Assembly: GCA_013399115.1 (NCBI GenBank)
Contig: VXAA01003152.1
Location: forward strand, 145,520 to 209,519
DNA length: 64,000 bases
Direction: 5' to 3'
Source: Anseranas semipalmata
Taxonomy: Eukaryota; Chordata; Aves; Anseriformes; Anseranatidae
Positions 1-11,635 of this stretch are shown here, piece by piece; positions within the stretch are counted from its first letter, which is position 1; the number at the start of each line of letters is the position of its first letter. The position numbers were made by a program, and so were the translations under genes. The notes under the pieces were generated by a model. It saw nothing but the letters and a program-made list of their open reading frames with translations. It was not told the origin of the DNA and did no database searches.

Positions 1-279
1 GAGGGGGGGGGGGGGAGCAGAACTACTTTAACAACAAACCGTCACTTTTTTTCACTGTGATTGCATATTCATCTAAAAAATTATCTATTTACTAAATATA
101 CTGCAACTGCCAAATGAAAAATGCAAGTGACCCCAGAAAATGGAGTAAGGGTCATGAAATGTAATTTCTCAGCCTTTTAATTTTATCGAACAATTACAGT
201 GTTATTCAAGCGAGTGCATTTGTGTATTTAAAACATTGTAGAAGCTCTGAATCTTAAGTAAGCAACATGTTCAGAGGTT
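1..279. other. Window edge: G-run and AT-rich flank, no gene seen
   Basis: Positions 3-15 are an uninterrupted run of 13 G, flanked by GA and AGCAG. The rest is AT-rich sequence without an open frame or recognisable repeat. If the gene model is right, this part lies just beyond the PHF14 cleavage site. Confidence 0.6.
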
Positions 280-285
280 TTTATT
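280..285 (-). promoter_or_regulatory. Candidate AATAAA polyadenylation signal
   Basis: TTTATT on the plus strand reads AATAAA on the minus strand, in the context GAAATAAAAACC. A cleavage site would fall around 255-270, where the minus strand reads GAACATGTTGCTTACTTAAG. The T/GT-rich downstream element is weak. The hexamer is frequent by chance in sequence this AT-rich. Confidence 0.25.
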
Positions 286-870
286 TCATTAGTTAATGGT
301 AAAAAATGTGTGGTATCAGAGATACAATTCAATATTTTGACTCAGGGCATACTAACAATAGTGAGGTACTGAATTTTGAAATGGTTGTGGGGACAAAATT
401 CTTATGTAATTTAAAAATTGTAATGTAATTTTACAAACTATGTAACTTAGTATAACATTTTATGAATAGCAGAGTTATTCTACAATTCCCTAAGAAACTG
501 CTAAGAAGGTCTAATTAAGTGACACTGAAATTCAGATGGCACACATCTGTCCCCTTCCAAATACATTCAATTTTTCTTTCAATTTCACTGTTGCATGCTA
601 GTTATTAAAAATTACAATAAAAATATACAATGTTGACTCATCAATTGCACAGGTAACTTCCTTACTTTAGTATGGATACTAATTCAAATCATTCAAGCAT
701 TCAAATCCATACAAATTAAATTCTGACTAAGGGGGATTGCACAGTTTTTGAAAACACAGGGTAAGGTATCTTTCTAACTTTAAACACGGTTTGGTTATTT
801 TATAAGCCAAAGTGTTTCAGCATCTGAAGTACTCCAATGCTTTCCTGAATCCTTCACAGGTACAAAAATT
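286..870 (-). other. Possible PHF14 3' UTR
   Basis: This AT-rich stretch follows the TGA of the candidate terminal exon on the minus strand. It contains runs such as TGTATATTTTTATTGTAAT typical of vertebrate 3' UTRs, no reading frame of note and no recognisable transposon. The only support is its position between a candidate stop codon and a candidate polyadenylation signal. If the exon at 871-1047 is wrong, this is ordinary intron or intergenic sequence. Confidence 0.28.
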
Positions 871-1047
871 TCACAGATATAAAACGTAAACACCCAACAT
901 GCTAATTATTGCTGCAGTGGCTTTTGTCATATGCCACACAGCTGGACACTGTCCCTGTTCCACACAGTTACATCTGATTTCAGAGCATGAAAAGAGGCTG
1001 GGAAGAAGCGGGGCAGTAACAGGAGTAGGTCCCATCCTGCCCTCCTG
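871..1047 (-). CDS. Candidate PHF14 terminal coding exon with stop codon
   Basis: On the minus strand a long pyrimidine-rich stretch (TTCTGTTTCTCC, then GCTGCTGTCACTCAG) precedes CAGGAGGGC. From 1047 the frame compatible with the 4790-4903 exon (phase 0) stays open for 58 codons and ends in TGA at 871-873. The peptide begins QEGRMGPTPVTAPLLPS, has a Cys-containing middle (CSEIRCNC) and ends in a hydrophobic stretch (IISMLGVYVLYL). No domain is recognised. A second AG three bases on would drop only the first Gln. An open run of this length arises by chance in a given frame at a rate of several percent, so the support is the combination of acceptor, phase, strand and a UTR-like sequence below it. 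The CR1 at 1209-2578 would lie in the intron just upstream. The call could be wrong and the true last exon could lie beyond position 1. Confidence 0.33.
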   Translation of the reverse strand, partial: QEGRMGPTPVTAPLLPSLFSCSEIRCNCVEQGQCPAVWHMTKATAAIISMLGVYVLYL

Positions 1048-1208
1048 CTGAGTGACAGCAGCCACGGAGAAACAGAACTCAAAATTCAATCACTGCCTCA
1101 ACTAGCAGGAACAACTGGACAAGCAAAGCAAAGCCTCATCTGAGTGACCAAATGACATCACACAAAGTTAAAACTGATGACACAAGTAAAAAGGAGAAAG
1201 GAGGGTAG

Positions 1209-2578
1209 AAAGGAGGACCCGGGGAACTACAGACCGGTAAGCCTCACCTCTGTGCCTGGGAAGATCACGCAACAGATCCTCCTGGAAGCAATGTCAAGGC
1301 ACATGCAGGACAAGGAGGTGATCTGAGACAGCCAGCATGGCTTCACCAAGGGCAAATCATGCCTGACCAATCTGGTGGCCTTCTATAATGGAGTGACTGC
1401 ATCAGCTGACGAGGGAAGACTGACCAATGTCATCTACCTCTACTTCTGTAAGGCCTTTGACGCAGTCCCACAACATCTTGATCTCCAAATTGGAGAGAGA
1501 TGAATTTGAAGGGTGGACCATTCGGTGGATAAGGAATTGGCTCAATGGCTGCAGCCAGAGAGTTGTGGTCAATGGCTCTATATCCACGTGGAGGCTGGTG
1601 ACGAGTGGTATCCCTCAGAGGTCTGTCTTGGGACTGGTGCTGTTTAATAACTTTATCAATGACATAGACGATGGGATTGAGTGCACCCTCAGCAAGTTTG
1701 CAGATGACACCAAGCTGAGTGGTGCAGTTGATACAACAGAAGGAAGGGATGCCATCCAAAGGGACCTGGAGAAACTTGAGAAGTGGGCCCATGTGAACCT
1801 CATGAGGTTCCAAGTCCAAGTGCAAGGTGCTGGCTTGGGGCAATCCCAGGCATGAGTCCAGACTGGGGGAAGAGCTCATTGAGAGCAGCCCTGCAGAGAG
1901 GGACTTGGGGGTTCTGGTGGACAAAAAGCTTGACATGAGCCAGCAGTGTGTGCTTGGAGCCCAGAAGGCCAACTGTATCCTGGGCTGCATCAAGAGAGGC
2001 ATGGCCAGCAGGTCAAGAGGGGTGATTGTCCCCCTCTGCTCTGCCCTCATGAGGCCCCACCTGGAGTGCTGCATCCAGGTCTGGGGCCCCCAGCACAAGA
2101 AAAATGTGGATCTGTTAGAGTGGGTCCAGAGGAGGGCCACAAGGATGATCAGAGGGCTGGAGCACCTCTCCTATGAAGAAAGGCTGAGAGAGCTGGGGAT
2201 GTTCAGCCTGGAAAAGAGAAGGCTCTGGGGAGACCTCATTGCGGCCTTTCAATACTTAAAGGGGGCTTATAAAAAAGATGGAGAGTGACTTTTTACATGG
2301 GCAGATAGTGATAGGACAAGAGGGAATAGTTTTAAAGTAAAAGAGGGGAGATTTGGATTAGATGTTAGGAGGAAATTCTTTAATGTGAGGGTGGTGAGGC
2401 ACTGGAACAGGTTGCCCAGAGAAGCTGTGGATGCCCCATCCATGGAGGTGTTCAAGGCCAGGTTGGATGGGGCCCTGGCCAGCCTGATCTTGTGGGTGGC
2501 ATCCCTGCCTATGGCAGAGGGGTTGAAACCAGATGATCTTTAAATTCCCTGCCAACCCAAGCCATTCTATGATTCTAA
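1209..2578 (+). mobile_element. CR1 LINE, 5'-truncated, antisense to PHF14
   Basis: Homology starts near AGGACCCGGGGAACTACAGA, which encodes the [14 protein letters not shown] motif at the start of the CR1 reverse transcriptase, and runs through the rest of ORF2 to a short 3' end finishing CCATTCTATGATTCT. The endonuclease half of ORF2, ORF1 and the 5' UTR are missing, as is usual for CR1 truncated during target-primed reverse transcription. The 3' end (AGATGATCTTTAAATTCCCTGCC) differs from that of the copy at 20701-21935, so the two belong to different CR1 subfamilies, which I cannot name without alignment. No target site duplication is apparent, which is normal for CR1. The insertion lies between the candidate exons at 871-1047 and 4790-4903. 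Confidence 0.96.
1215..2288 (+). pseudogene. Decayed CR1 ORF2 reverse transcriptase
   Basis: The reading frame begins [14 protein letters not shown] and is cut by a TGA at 1324-1326, just before [17 protein letters not shown]. In motif A ([11 protein letters not shown]) the first catalytic Asp is replaced by Tyr, codon 1441-1443. A frameshift follows within about 50 bases and the frame continues from 1427 to 1855. There the PQG of motif B reads PQR ([10 protein letters not shown]) and the catalytic FADD of motif C is kept ([10 protein letters not shown]). Another frameshift near 1827-1855 moves the carboxy-terminal part ([13 protein letters not shown] through [21 protein letters not shown]) to the frame ending at 2288. 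At least one stop, two frameshifts and a lost catalytic residue make the enzyme dead. Confidence 0.93.
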
Positions 2579-4789
2579 GTAACGTCAGACTGGGCTACCT
2601 GAGAGGAAAATAAATTGTAAGCAGAAAAATACATGGATTATACAAGCTAATGTAGCAACTTAAGGGATTTTGCTGACCTTCTCCTACTATAAATTGTTCT
2701 CGCATTTGCAAATCTGAGGCGCTTTTTTTGAACATCACTTTCCATATCCTTCTTTGCAAATTCCCATTACTCCACCTTCCTGAAATCCTTAGTTTGATAG
2801 CTATTCTGCTTTTAAACGTCTTTCCTGTTTCCCTTTTCCATGGCTGAATTTGAACATTTCCTTAACAACTGCCTTCTCACCAGTACTGCTGGGTCAAATT
2901 CCGATGAGACAGAAATTATCACACTAATAATGTATCAGTTAACAGCTATAGTTCATTCTGAATACTAACTAATTAAGCAAATACTGAAAGAATACGAGAG
3001 AGTGGTGTACCAGGAGACTTCACATAAAAGGAGAATTTAAAAAAGCATTTGTTGAAATAACGTTCTGCAAACACTTTTTTTGTTGTTGTTGCTGTTGTTA
3101 GAGACAGTTCTTTTGAAGTGTAGTTCACAAATGTTTGTTTACCTTGCTGACTTACCCCTATGTAACTCAGATGGGTTGTTTCCTGGTGGGTTCTGAATTT
3201 GGAAATTCAGTGTACTGGTGCTCCCCTCTCAAGGTTCCCTGCAAATCCAACCACAAAACTCTTTCTGACTCACTTCTCTCTGTTTTGATACAAACTGCAG
3301 TAACTATTTTTGGATAAAGTCTCATTTTGTTATAAAACACATATAATACTTTATGACCCCATGTTCAGCAAAACAGTTTCACCATAAACTGAGATATTTG
3401 CTAAAATTCAAAAGGTGTATTCCCATCTTTCAGTTCTCTGATGTTTCCTCAAGTGTTTTTGGCCCCACTGTTTAGCTGTTTGTATTCCACACAAGCAAAA
3501 ATTGAGATAAGTTGGAAAAGCTGAGACTTAGGAGCCAGAATCCATGGCCCTCCATGGACTAAGCTCCCTTTCCAACTCAGGAAAATACACAAAAGTATTA
3601 GTAAAAGTTTATGTTACTCTATCCTCAGGACTGCTTAGATGTGATAACCTGAATAGGTGACGATACTCCAAAATAAGTGAAGTTATAGTCTTAACTTAGA
3701 AGATGCTCCCAGCAAGATACTGAGGGCTTGCCTCTTCTTCAGACAAAGTGACAAGACTATCGGAGGAAAGGAGAATTTCATAAAGGTATTTGATAATTAT
3801 CTAAAGGCTGCACTAGAGAAATAATGAATGGTACTGTAACAGAGTTGTGTTTCCTATTGCCAATATTTCATATTCTCCTTTACTGGGAAGATTATAGTGA
3901 AAGGAAATCTGAGGAAAAAAAAAAAACCAACTAGTCTTAACATTACTTGGTACTTGGCATGTCTTTAATAATGATAATAATAACTAAACTGTTTGAGGAA
4001 GCCAAGATTAAGAATATTAAGGCTACTCCAAATGAAAGACTTCTCTCAGGAAGGGTTAATTTAAAGATAATAATGTTTCCCCGAAAGAAGGATTCTCATC
4101 ATAAAACAAAATTGTAAGTCTGAATTCTGCAGACAACCTCTTCTCCACCGACGGTGTACTCTGACAAGTATGCACTGAAGGGACTGAAAAAATCAGTCAT
4201 TGGCTACGTTATAGAACTACCTTACAAGTCAGCACCTTTTCTTATAACAACAGAGAGTATGGTCTTATGCCACACCACATCATTAGCATCCAGTATAATT
4301 TTTTTGGAAAAAAGGTCACAATGAAAGGCACAATAATATTACCAACGGCCTTTCCTTTGCCCAACCCAGCAGTTAGCCTTCTTTAAATTTAGTGTAGGAT
4401 GACAAAAACTTTATATCTACCTATATAACTAGTTACAGATTCTACTGCTGCTTCTTTAGACTTATAAAGCTTAATTTGCTCAACTCTAACAGATTTTCTG
4501 TTACTGTCACGGATGTGTGAAAGATAGGAACAAGAAAAAAATATTTTCCCAATCACTGATAATAAGAAACAGTATTAAAAATGCAATAGATGGAATATAT
4601 TTGGCTTACAGAATCAAGGTCCTAAAATTCACCTTGGTCATTTGTGTCAGTGGTATGGGAGGCTAAGGTTGAGCTTTAGCTTTAAAAAATCTCTGCTATG
4701 AGTAAAACAACACTAGGCATGTAAAACAGAGTCAAACGTGTATCCCCCAACAGTTAATCTTGGAATAGAAGAGACACAGAAGGTCCTAC
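2579..4789 (-). other. Candidate PHF14 intron segment, no other gene seen
   Basis: AT-rich unique sequence between the CR1 and the candidate exon at 4790-4903. It has T-rich and A-rich runs (a TTG trinucleotide stretch at about 3075-3100, an A run at about 3915-3926) and scattered short frames without family resemblance. The best frame, 3135-3317 on the plus strand, shows no coding character. No transposon end is recognisable. Confidence 0.55.
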
Positions 4790-4903
4790 CTCTTCTGGAT
4801 GTTTCTGTGCCACCGATACCAGCTCTTCAGAGCTACTTCTTGAGGTAGAGGGTACCACATTACCTGGGGCCTCTGAGACCACCTCATTTGACGGCTCGGA
4901 GTC
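4790..4903 (-). CDS. PHF14: Candidate PHF14 tail exon, acidic and serine-rich (38 codons)
   Basis: On the minus strand the acceptor tract TTGTCTCTGTTGCCCTCAG leads into 114 open bases and a GTAGGA donor after GAAGAG. The frame begins DSEPSNEVVSEAPGNVV and ends VAQKHPEE, phase 0 at both ends. Eight of 38 residues are Asp or Glu and nine are Ser. A Ser cluster at residues 23-25 followed by Glu-Glu looks like a casein kinase 2 type site, and no folded domain is visible. The stretch is clearly richer in G and C than the introns around it, as expected for an exon. Strand and phase fit a continuation of PHF14 after the PHD exon at 26608-26725, directly or through the 39-base exon at 9742-9780. An internal CAG-GTAATG at about 4864 could act as an alternative donor. 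A different gene is unlikely, given the same strand and compatible phase, but family similarity was not established. Confidence 0.62.
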
Positions 4904-7900
4904 CTGAGGGCAACAGAGACAAATAGACCCCTCAGCAGCGTGTTGATGTGGTACTCCAAGAAAGAGAGTTCTCAGAGGAACTGTGCTCTAAGCACAGAGA
5001 AGGAAAGAATACCTGAAGTCTAAAACGTCTTTTTACCCTGGGCAACTTCTTTTTACCCCAGAGGCAAAAACATCTGTCATATATGTTATCTTAAAATGGT
5101 AATACTTTCTTCACAAGAGCATTTTAAGACTTAGCAAATAGCTATATAGCATTTCAGAATTGTAAAGTTCTGAATAAGCACGCTTGTGTTGCCCATACCT
5201 ACCCCTGCTCCTGAACTGCAAGGAAGGGAAAATTATTTCATCCCCTCATTTAAGATGGAGGTTTCTGCAAAACAGCTGTGACCATGCTAGAACAACCCCA
5301 AACAAATGTATTTTATTGATTGTTGTAAACCAATATAGCACAGAAAACTGGTAAAGCTAGAAAAGTTAGCAGCTGACTGTCAACTTTAACACTACAGTCA
5401 AATAAGTAAAATAAAAACACTTTAGTTTACATTCTGTTTTCTAAATTACCTTTATATTGAATTTGCAATGCAATGTGACTAGAATAGATTAGTCAAAATA
5501 AAAATAACTTTAATACCTCCACTGCTTCACACAGTGGTTTTGATAACTGCATAGATTGAGATATTTTACTATGGAGAAAAAAATCCATTAATCGGTACTA
5601 TCTCTACTGTGCTTGCAATGCTCATTACAGAAGATGTTTTAGATGTCATCCCTTAGCAAGCAGAATATGCACTTTTGATGTATCACTTTCTCTCTACAGT
5701 CATTAATTGCAAGGAAACCAAGATTATTTTGGAAACTGCAAGCTGCAAAGCTCATTATTAAGTTTTTCAACATGACAACTTCTAAAACATAAATTCAAAT
5801 ACCGTACTAATAATATTCAGCACTTGAAGCTTAGCCCAATGTATATGTTTGGACTATTGGAAGGGACAAAGTGAACACTGTGATCCAACATCCATTACTG
5901 AGAGTCACACTGAGAATCACAGGGCAGACCAGATGTTGTAAAAAAATACATGTTGGAGGTTAGAAAGTTGGAAAAATGTCTTTGGGTCTGGAGGGGGAAT
6001 TCTTTAGTAACTCTATTTCATATAACTTTTCAGGTGAATTCCTGAAAAAAAAAAAAAAAAGAAAAAGAAAAAAGCTTCTAAGCTTAAGCATTTCAAATAA
6101 AGCTCTTTATGACGTTCTTTTTGCACCACCTCTCTGTGACTTAGAAGATTCTGGCCCATCCTGTGGCCTACCACCCTCAGTTTAAAGTTCATTATCAGGA
6201 TAACTACAATGACAAGACTATCTCTGGCCCAATTACCCACAAACTGACTCAGAGTACTGAACCGTTCTATTTTGTTTTCTCCTTGAGGACGAGAAAGTTA
6301 AATCATTGCCATGCAATTTATCAGCTCAGTATGTTTCCAGAAGCTCTCCTGTGCTGCTTACAAAAACAAAAGTAACAAACACATCTGCTGGAAGAAAATG
6401 ATGTACTTGTCTAAATTCTTTGGTTCAGTGATTTCTCTCCTTGAATTCTGCCTGTCTTTTGTGCCTAAGAAAACTTTTATTATGTTGCTATTACCCGTTG
6501 CCAGATAATGGTGGCAACACTGTTTTTTGTTACTTATGTTTTTTGAAAGTAATAAACAATGGGTTTCAAAAATGGTCAGAGCAGCGGTAATGCAGTAAAT
6601 ATATATTCCTGTTTCATTCCTTTTGCCTCAACAGGAGCAGCACATCACAGATGCTCTCCCCCCATCAAGCCTTGATCATCGTCTTCCCAATCAGCTCAGC
6701 CATCCTTCTCAATAGTTCTCTTAAGGACCAGCTGGCTAATGTCCCATGTCCATTTTTAAGGAGACGGATGGAAATCAAATTTACTTTGTTATTCAAAAAC
6801 TGATCCAAGAAAACACTGTTCCAGTGACACTGGTTTTACTATCTCTTTTCACGCTGCTGTCACTCCTTAGGAAAACTTCTTAGCAAGCCTGAACATTGGT
6901 ATGAAAGGCAATCTATGTTGTTCTGAACTAATTCAGCAACATGTGAAGTACAGCTTTCAGAAATAACTGCCTTCAGTAAGTGGAATGTGATCCATTCGTG
7001 TAAGGTACAATGACATAAATACTGCAAGGTGCAAGTGAGAACTTTCATAAAGCTTCTTCTCGGTGTGTTTTGAGTACACGGCCAAATGAGCTACACTTCT
7101 AGTAACCAATTCTGGTGACTTGACTTGTGCTCAGACAAATAAAACCACCTTAAAAAGTATTGGTATTGTTTACTTCTGTAAAGGAAAGGCATACAGTCTG
7201 TATCACTGACACAAAACAACTATTTTGCTGAAGTGTTAAATGGAAAAATGTACTTCAAAAATTCTTTTTTTTTTTTGTTTCTTGTCTTTCCCCATTATTA
7301 TTTATGTCACAATATACCGGATTGACTTTGCAAAAACATCACCTCTTTCTTTTTTCAAGGCCTTGTATGATGAAAACCATGTCAATGGTACTTATCACTG
7401 ATCTGCTAGCCCCACCTGTAGTAGTGAAGGACATGACTGTTCATGGATGTGTAAGCGACACAATAAATAATTTGGTACACATCCTTTCTGGTACTTAAGC
7501 CCTTCCCATTTCATTAAAATACTATTACATTTCCACCCTACATATGGAAGGTCACTTGACTGTTTTTTCAAGTCAGATCAACACATAGCTTTCTAATGAA
7601 TCACAATATTTAACTATATTAATCAATAACTAATGGGGAAAAACACTATTAAGTGTGACTTCCAGTTTCCTGAAAATATAGACATTCTTTATGGAAATAT
7701 AAGTACATAATAAACAAATAAACTCAGAATGCTCAGTAATTATATTTTTCCTGCAAAATTCTGGTTTTGATCAAAGCTCCTCAGAACATCAGAACATCAT
7801 TTTTCTTGAACTTATGAAGCCTTGAAGAGGAAACATGAAATGTGTAGACATTCTACTATGTTTATGCAAGAAAGACAGCTCTGCTTTGAACTGTGTCTAT

Positions 7901-9741
7901 TTTCATATGACCTAAATATTCATGCAGTTTAAGATACCACAACAGCACTGGCTTGAGTCAATCACAATTCTGCAAAAAAAAATAGTATTTGAATTACGTG
8001 TTGATATAAATGTATAACAAATTGGATATTCTAGTCCTGGGATGGAACGTGCATGCTAGAGTCATGGCACCAGGCAGACCATCCTTGGCAGCGACACAAA
8101 AGCTGGTTCAGCTGGGAGTCTTGGACCTTCAGCAATTTTTTTTTTTTTTCATTAGAGATCAAAGGTGACAACGAATGTCAGGAGGTGAGAAATCAAAAGT
8201 GTATCCAACTATAAAGCAATTCCCTCAAAGTATTCATTTTTTTTTTTCTCCCCTTCATCCCATTTGGCATCTTTGTTATTTGCATCTACTGTAATAGAAG
8301 TAAACATTGTTCTTTTAGTTTTTGTCCTTTGCTGTGCAGAAGTATCACTGATACACTGAAAAATCAATAGCGCATACAGAACAGATGGGGATTTCATTTG
8401 TGAGCTACATAAAAGTGATATATTTCAGAGCAAAATATTTACATTTTATGCTATGCTGATTTTTGTTTGTTTGTTTTTGAAGTCCTAATTTGACGACTTC
8501 ATTATTTTTACCTTTTTTCTTTTTTTAAATAACAGACCATTAAATATACATATATAAAGATATGTATTCTATATGTATGTTGCAGATATATTTATATATA
8601 TACAGACATGTACATTGCCAGTGCTATATTCATAATGAATATTATGGAAACAAAATACTGTAATACTGTTTACCCATCTATGTTAAAGTCACAACAGATG
8701 TCAACTCATATAAAACAGAAGCTCTATGCAGCCTCTAATTTTGACAAAAATGGAGAACTATATAAACAGTATAAAAAAAATGCTTAAAATACTTTGCTAG
8801 AAAGTGCAAGAAGTTGCATTTGAAACAAGATGGAAAAACAGTGTCTTATGATGGTATTTATACCAGCCGAGCATCAGTTACTTTGTCTGCCATTGCTACT
8901 TTAAAACAAAACAAAACCAAAAAAGAATCTGAACAAACCAATTCACAAACCCCCAAACCCTTTACAGATAATTTCAAGCTGTCAGGTTTGAATATATTAT
9001 GTTAACCCTGCATCAGTTTTCATGTATCATCCTTTACCTTGGTCCAGTTGAAAATTACACAAGCCATAAATTAGCTTTAAACAAGCTTTGAATCAGTCTG
9101 GAACTAGTTTTCAAATTAAAGAGCCGTCAGTATATTACACGGTACTGTCATTTTATTACCCCAATCAATTCTGTGTGGCCTGAGGTAGAAAGAAAATGGA
9201 TGCTGTCTTCATTTGCAAAGGGTTTATCTCTTACACCAGGCTCTGAAAACATGACTGCAGTAATGAATTGGAAGCCAAAGTTACTAACAAAGACTTTTAA
9301 CAGTAGCAAAGTAGAAATATTTGTCCCTCTTTAGACTTACAAAAGGAGAGAAAAAAAAAAAAAAAGCCCTTTCTGAAACATGAAGCCATCTTCTTAAGGC
9401 TGAAGGACTATGGGAAGAAATTAGTCATTTTTGTTGAAGTGCCAAAGTGCTTTTAGCCCGAGTGAGCATCATTTTTAGTACTGCACAGGAAAAGCCTTCC
9501 TGGGTCAGAGCAAGGTCCCTCTGCAGCCCAGGAGGCAGACGATGCCCTCCTGGCTGCCAGCTGCTCTTGCCCTTCCTTGTTCTCCCTCACTCCCCAGGTG
9601 CTTACTTTCAAAGTCTTTGCGACATCTTAGGCAGAATATGGTAAAATCTAGTGAATACCAGGTATCTGTAGTTCCCCACAGTTCACAGGCGGACAAAGTA
9701 AAGCCCCAGGAGGAATGTACAGTTTATCTCAATCTACTTAC
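4904..9741 (-). other. Candidate PHF14 intron between the two tail exons
   Basis: Unique AT-rich sequence. An A run at 6043-6060 leads into an AAAAAG-type stretch. T runs occur at about 7264, 8137 and 8237, and an A run at about 9352-9365. An AT-rich block at about 8540-8610 is rich in ATAT and TATA steps. A strong acceptor-like site at 5216 is treated as a finding. The locally GC-richer stretch at about 9490-9600 (GGTCAGAGCAAGGTCCCTCT) might be a worn ancient repeat but could not be assigned. Confidence 0.55.
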
Positions 9742-9780
9742 ACGTGCAAGATCAATCACTTCATCTTTTTTTACACTGTG
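9742..9780 (-). CDS. PHF14: Candidate 39-base PHF14 tail exon (13 codons)
   Basis: On the minus strand a tract reading TTCCTCATTAACCAG is followed by 39 bases and then the donor GTAAGTAG. The bases read HSVKKDEVIDLAR with no stop, enter at phase 0 and leave at phase 0. The PHD exon upstream ends at phase 0 and the candidate exon at 4790-4903 starts at phase 0, so this exon can be included or skipped without changing frame. The peptide is charged and coding-like (KKDEVIDLAR). It has no recognisable domain and would extend the region after the last PHD finger. Against it: it is very short, the intron upstream is nearly 17 kb, and stop-containing pseudo-exons with equally good splice sites occur elsewhere in the window (for example 19997-20032). 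I do not remember this peptide from any PHF14 isoform, so the gene assignment is by position, strand and phase only. Confidence 0.5.
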
Positions 9781-11618
9781 CTGGTTAATGAGGAAAGAAT
9801 ACGGGCTTTAAAAGTCCCGCTCCACATCTATAAAATTTCCTTTCCCTTTTCTATTCTTCTTCTGATACTTTCCTCATGCTGATTTTATTTCACATCTGAC
9901 AATCTCCTCTCTTCCTCTGCCCTCTCCAAAGAAACAAAATTATAAACGTAGCCTTTAAGGTACACGTGCTAATTCCTGTGCTGCCAGCCGCAGAAGCAAC
10001 ACTCTTGTGCTGTTCTTGGCTATTTTTTCTCTCTCCTGAGAATGGATGATGATTTCTGTGTGTGTACACTGTTAACACAACAGGCTCTCCTTCTCAGCTG
10101 GCTCTGAAACTACTTCAGTTCAGGTAACAAACCTGAACCTGGATCTAAAACCTCTGCCTTCTTTTAAAGGCAGAAACAAAAGGAAAACTTTTTATAATTC
10201 TCCATTTTCCAACTACAGAACCTTAGTTACAATCTTTAGCCTCACACTTTTTTTTTTTTTCAAACTCTGTGCAATACAGAGGAACTAATAAAGTTACAAG
10301 ACATTTCCAATAAATACCAATCTGCTTCAATTTATTATCTTTGTAACTTTCTATAAACTACAGCACTTGCAAAGCAAGTTTGCATCTTTAAAATCTGCCT
10401 ACATTTCTAGGTGTCAAAGGGTGAACTCCCTTTACAGCTGTCTAAAATAAAGATGTTACTATTGCTAAGATTTTATTAAAACTGTTTGAACAAGGTATTA
10501 AAGGAAATGGGGTCATATGTTTGCTCGAGATGACTTCTTCAAATGGAAAAACAAAAGCAAAAACAACCATTAATCTACATATACTTAAAGCTTGAAAGAG
10601 CACTCTCAAAATAATGTTTTTCATGTTTATTCTCCCAGCTTTATCATATGCAAATAGAAAAAGCAAACAGCAAAACATTTTACCATCTGAAGGTATCATC
10701 ACTCACCAACCTCTGGAATCTGAATTAGCTTCCCCTTTCTAATTTTCCACATTTCCATTAGCCAGTGTACTAATCCTACCTCTATGTGGACTGAATCCTC
10801 CACTTTTAAAATCAAACTCTCCCAGATTATTATATTTTCCTTTTATTTTCCCATCATTCAAAAGCTTTCAATACCTGCTTTTTATGACCCCAAAAGTCTC
10901 TGAGTGGTACTCAAAAATCAACTGTTAAAGCACCGTAATTAATAAAAATACATAAAAATACAAAAAGTAGAATTAACTATTAAAATATATGTTGGTGACA
11001 CTAATCTGATCTCCTATACATAATGCAAAGGAGTACACCTTTCCTGTCATGGACTACAGCCATTAATCACAGATACACTGTGGCTCAAACTATTGGCAAA
11101 AAAAAAAATAAAAAAATTGTAATGATATAAGCATCTCTTTGTATTGTTATTTTTGTCCCAATTTTATATTTCATGGAGTTTTAAAAGCTCTTTAAGACAA
11201 TGCACAATTTATTACTGCTGGATCAGGATATTTCATCTTCCCCATGTCCATTTGGTATAGCTCCCATGTCTCTCATCCTTTTTTTGTGTGTTTTCTCTAA
11301 AAGAGATAAGACCAAAAGTTGCGTAACAAATTCTCAAACATGTCACAAGCATCTACCACCACAGTAAGTGGGCCGCTTATTGTGATGCACGCACGTGGCA
11401 TACAACTGCCACAGTTGACTTCAATGTACTTACAGAAAGACACTTGTACCTTACACCTAAGGTTTAAAACAAGTTTTCTGAACAACAAATGTACAGAGCC
11501 ACCTGCTATTAGTTGTGGAAGCCAGTGCTGCTGCTACCATTGCTCCATCTGTAAGGCTACATTTGGGTTTGCAGCCCTCTGTTTCCATGAGCAATATTTC
11601 TTTCCTTCAGAAATGATC

Positions 11619-11635
11619 TGAATGAATGAATGAAT
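11619..11635. repeat. (TGAA)4 microsatellite
   Basis: Four perfect tandem copies of TGAA, short and intronic. Confidence 0.9.

Noticed and set aside
1430..2140. 236-codon minus-strand frame, the longest in the window
   Set aside because: It is the antisense shadow of the CR1 reverse transcriptase at 1209-2578.
8540..8620. AT-rich palindromic region
   Set aside because: Low-complexity ATAT sequence readily forms self-complementary stretches; no defined arms.
9490..9600. GC-richer stretch with a GGTCAGAGCAAGGTCCCTCT-type motif reminiscent of an ancient amniote repeat
   Set aside because: Only a short motif resembles it; too weak to call an element without a library search.
10697..10740. Exon-like 32 bases with GTGAGT donor on the minus strand (KGEANSDSRG)
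   Set aside because: The upstream AG lacks a pyrimidine tract, and the length is not a multiple of three, so it would break the frame of the next exon.
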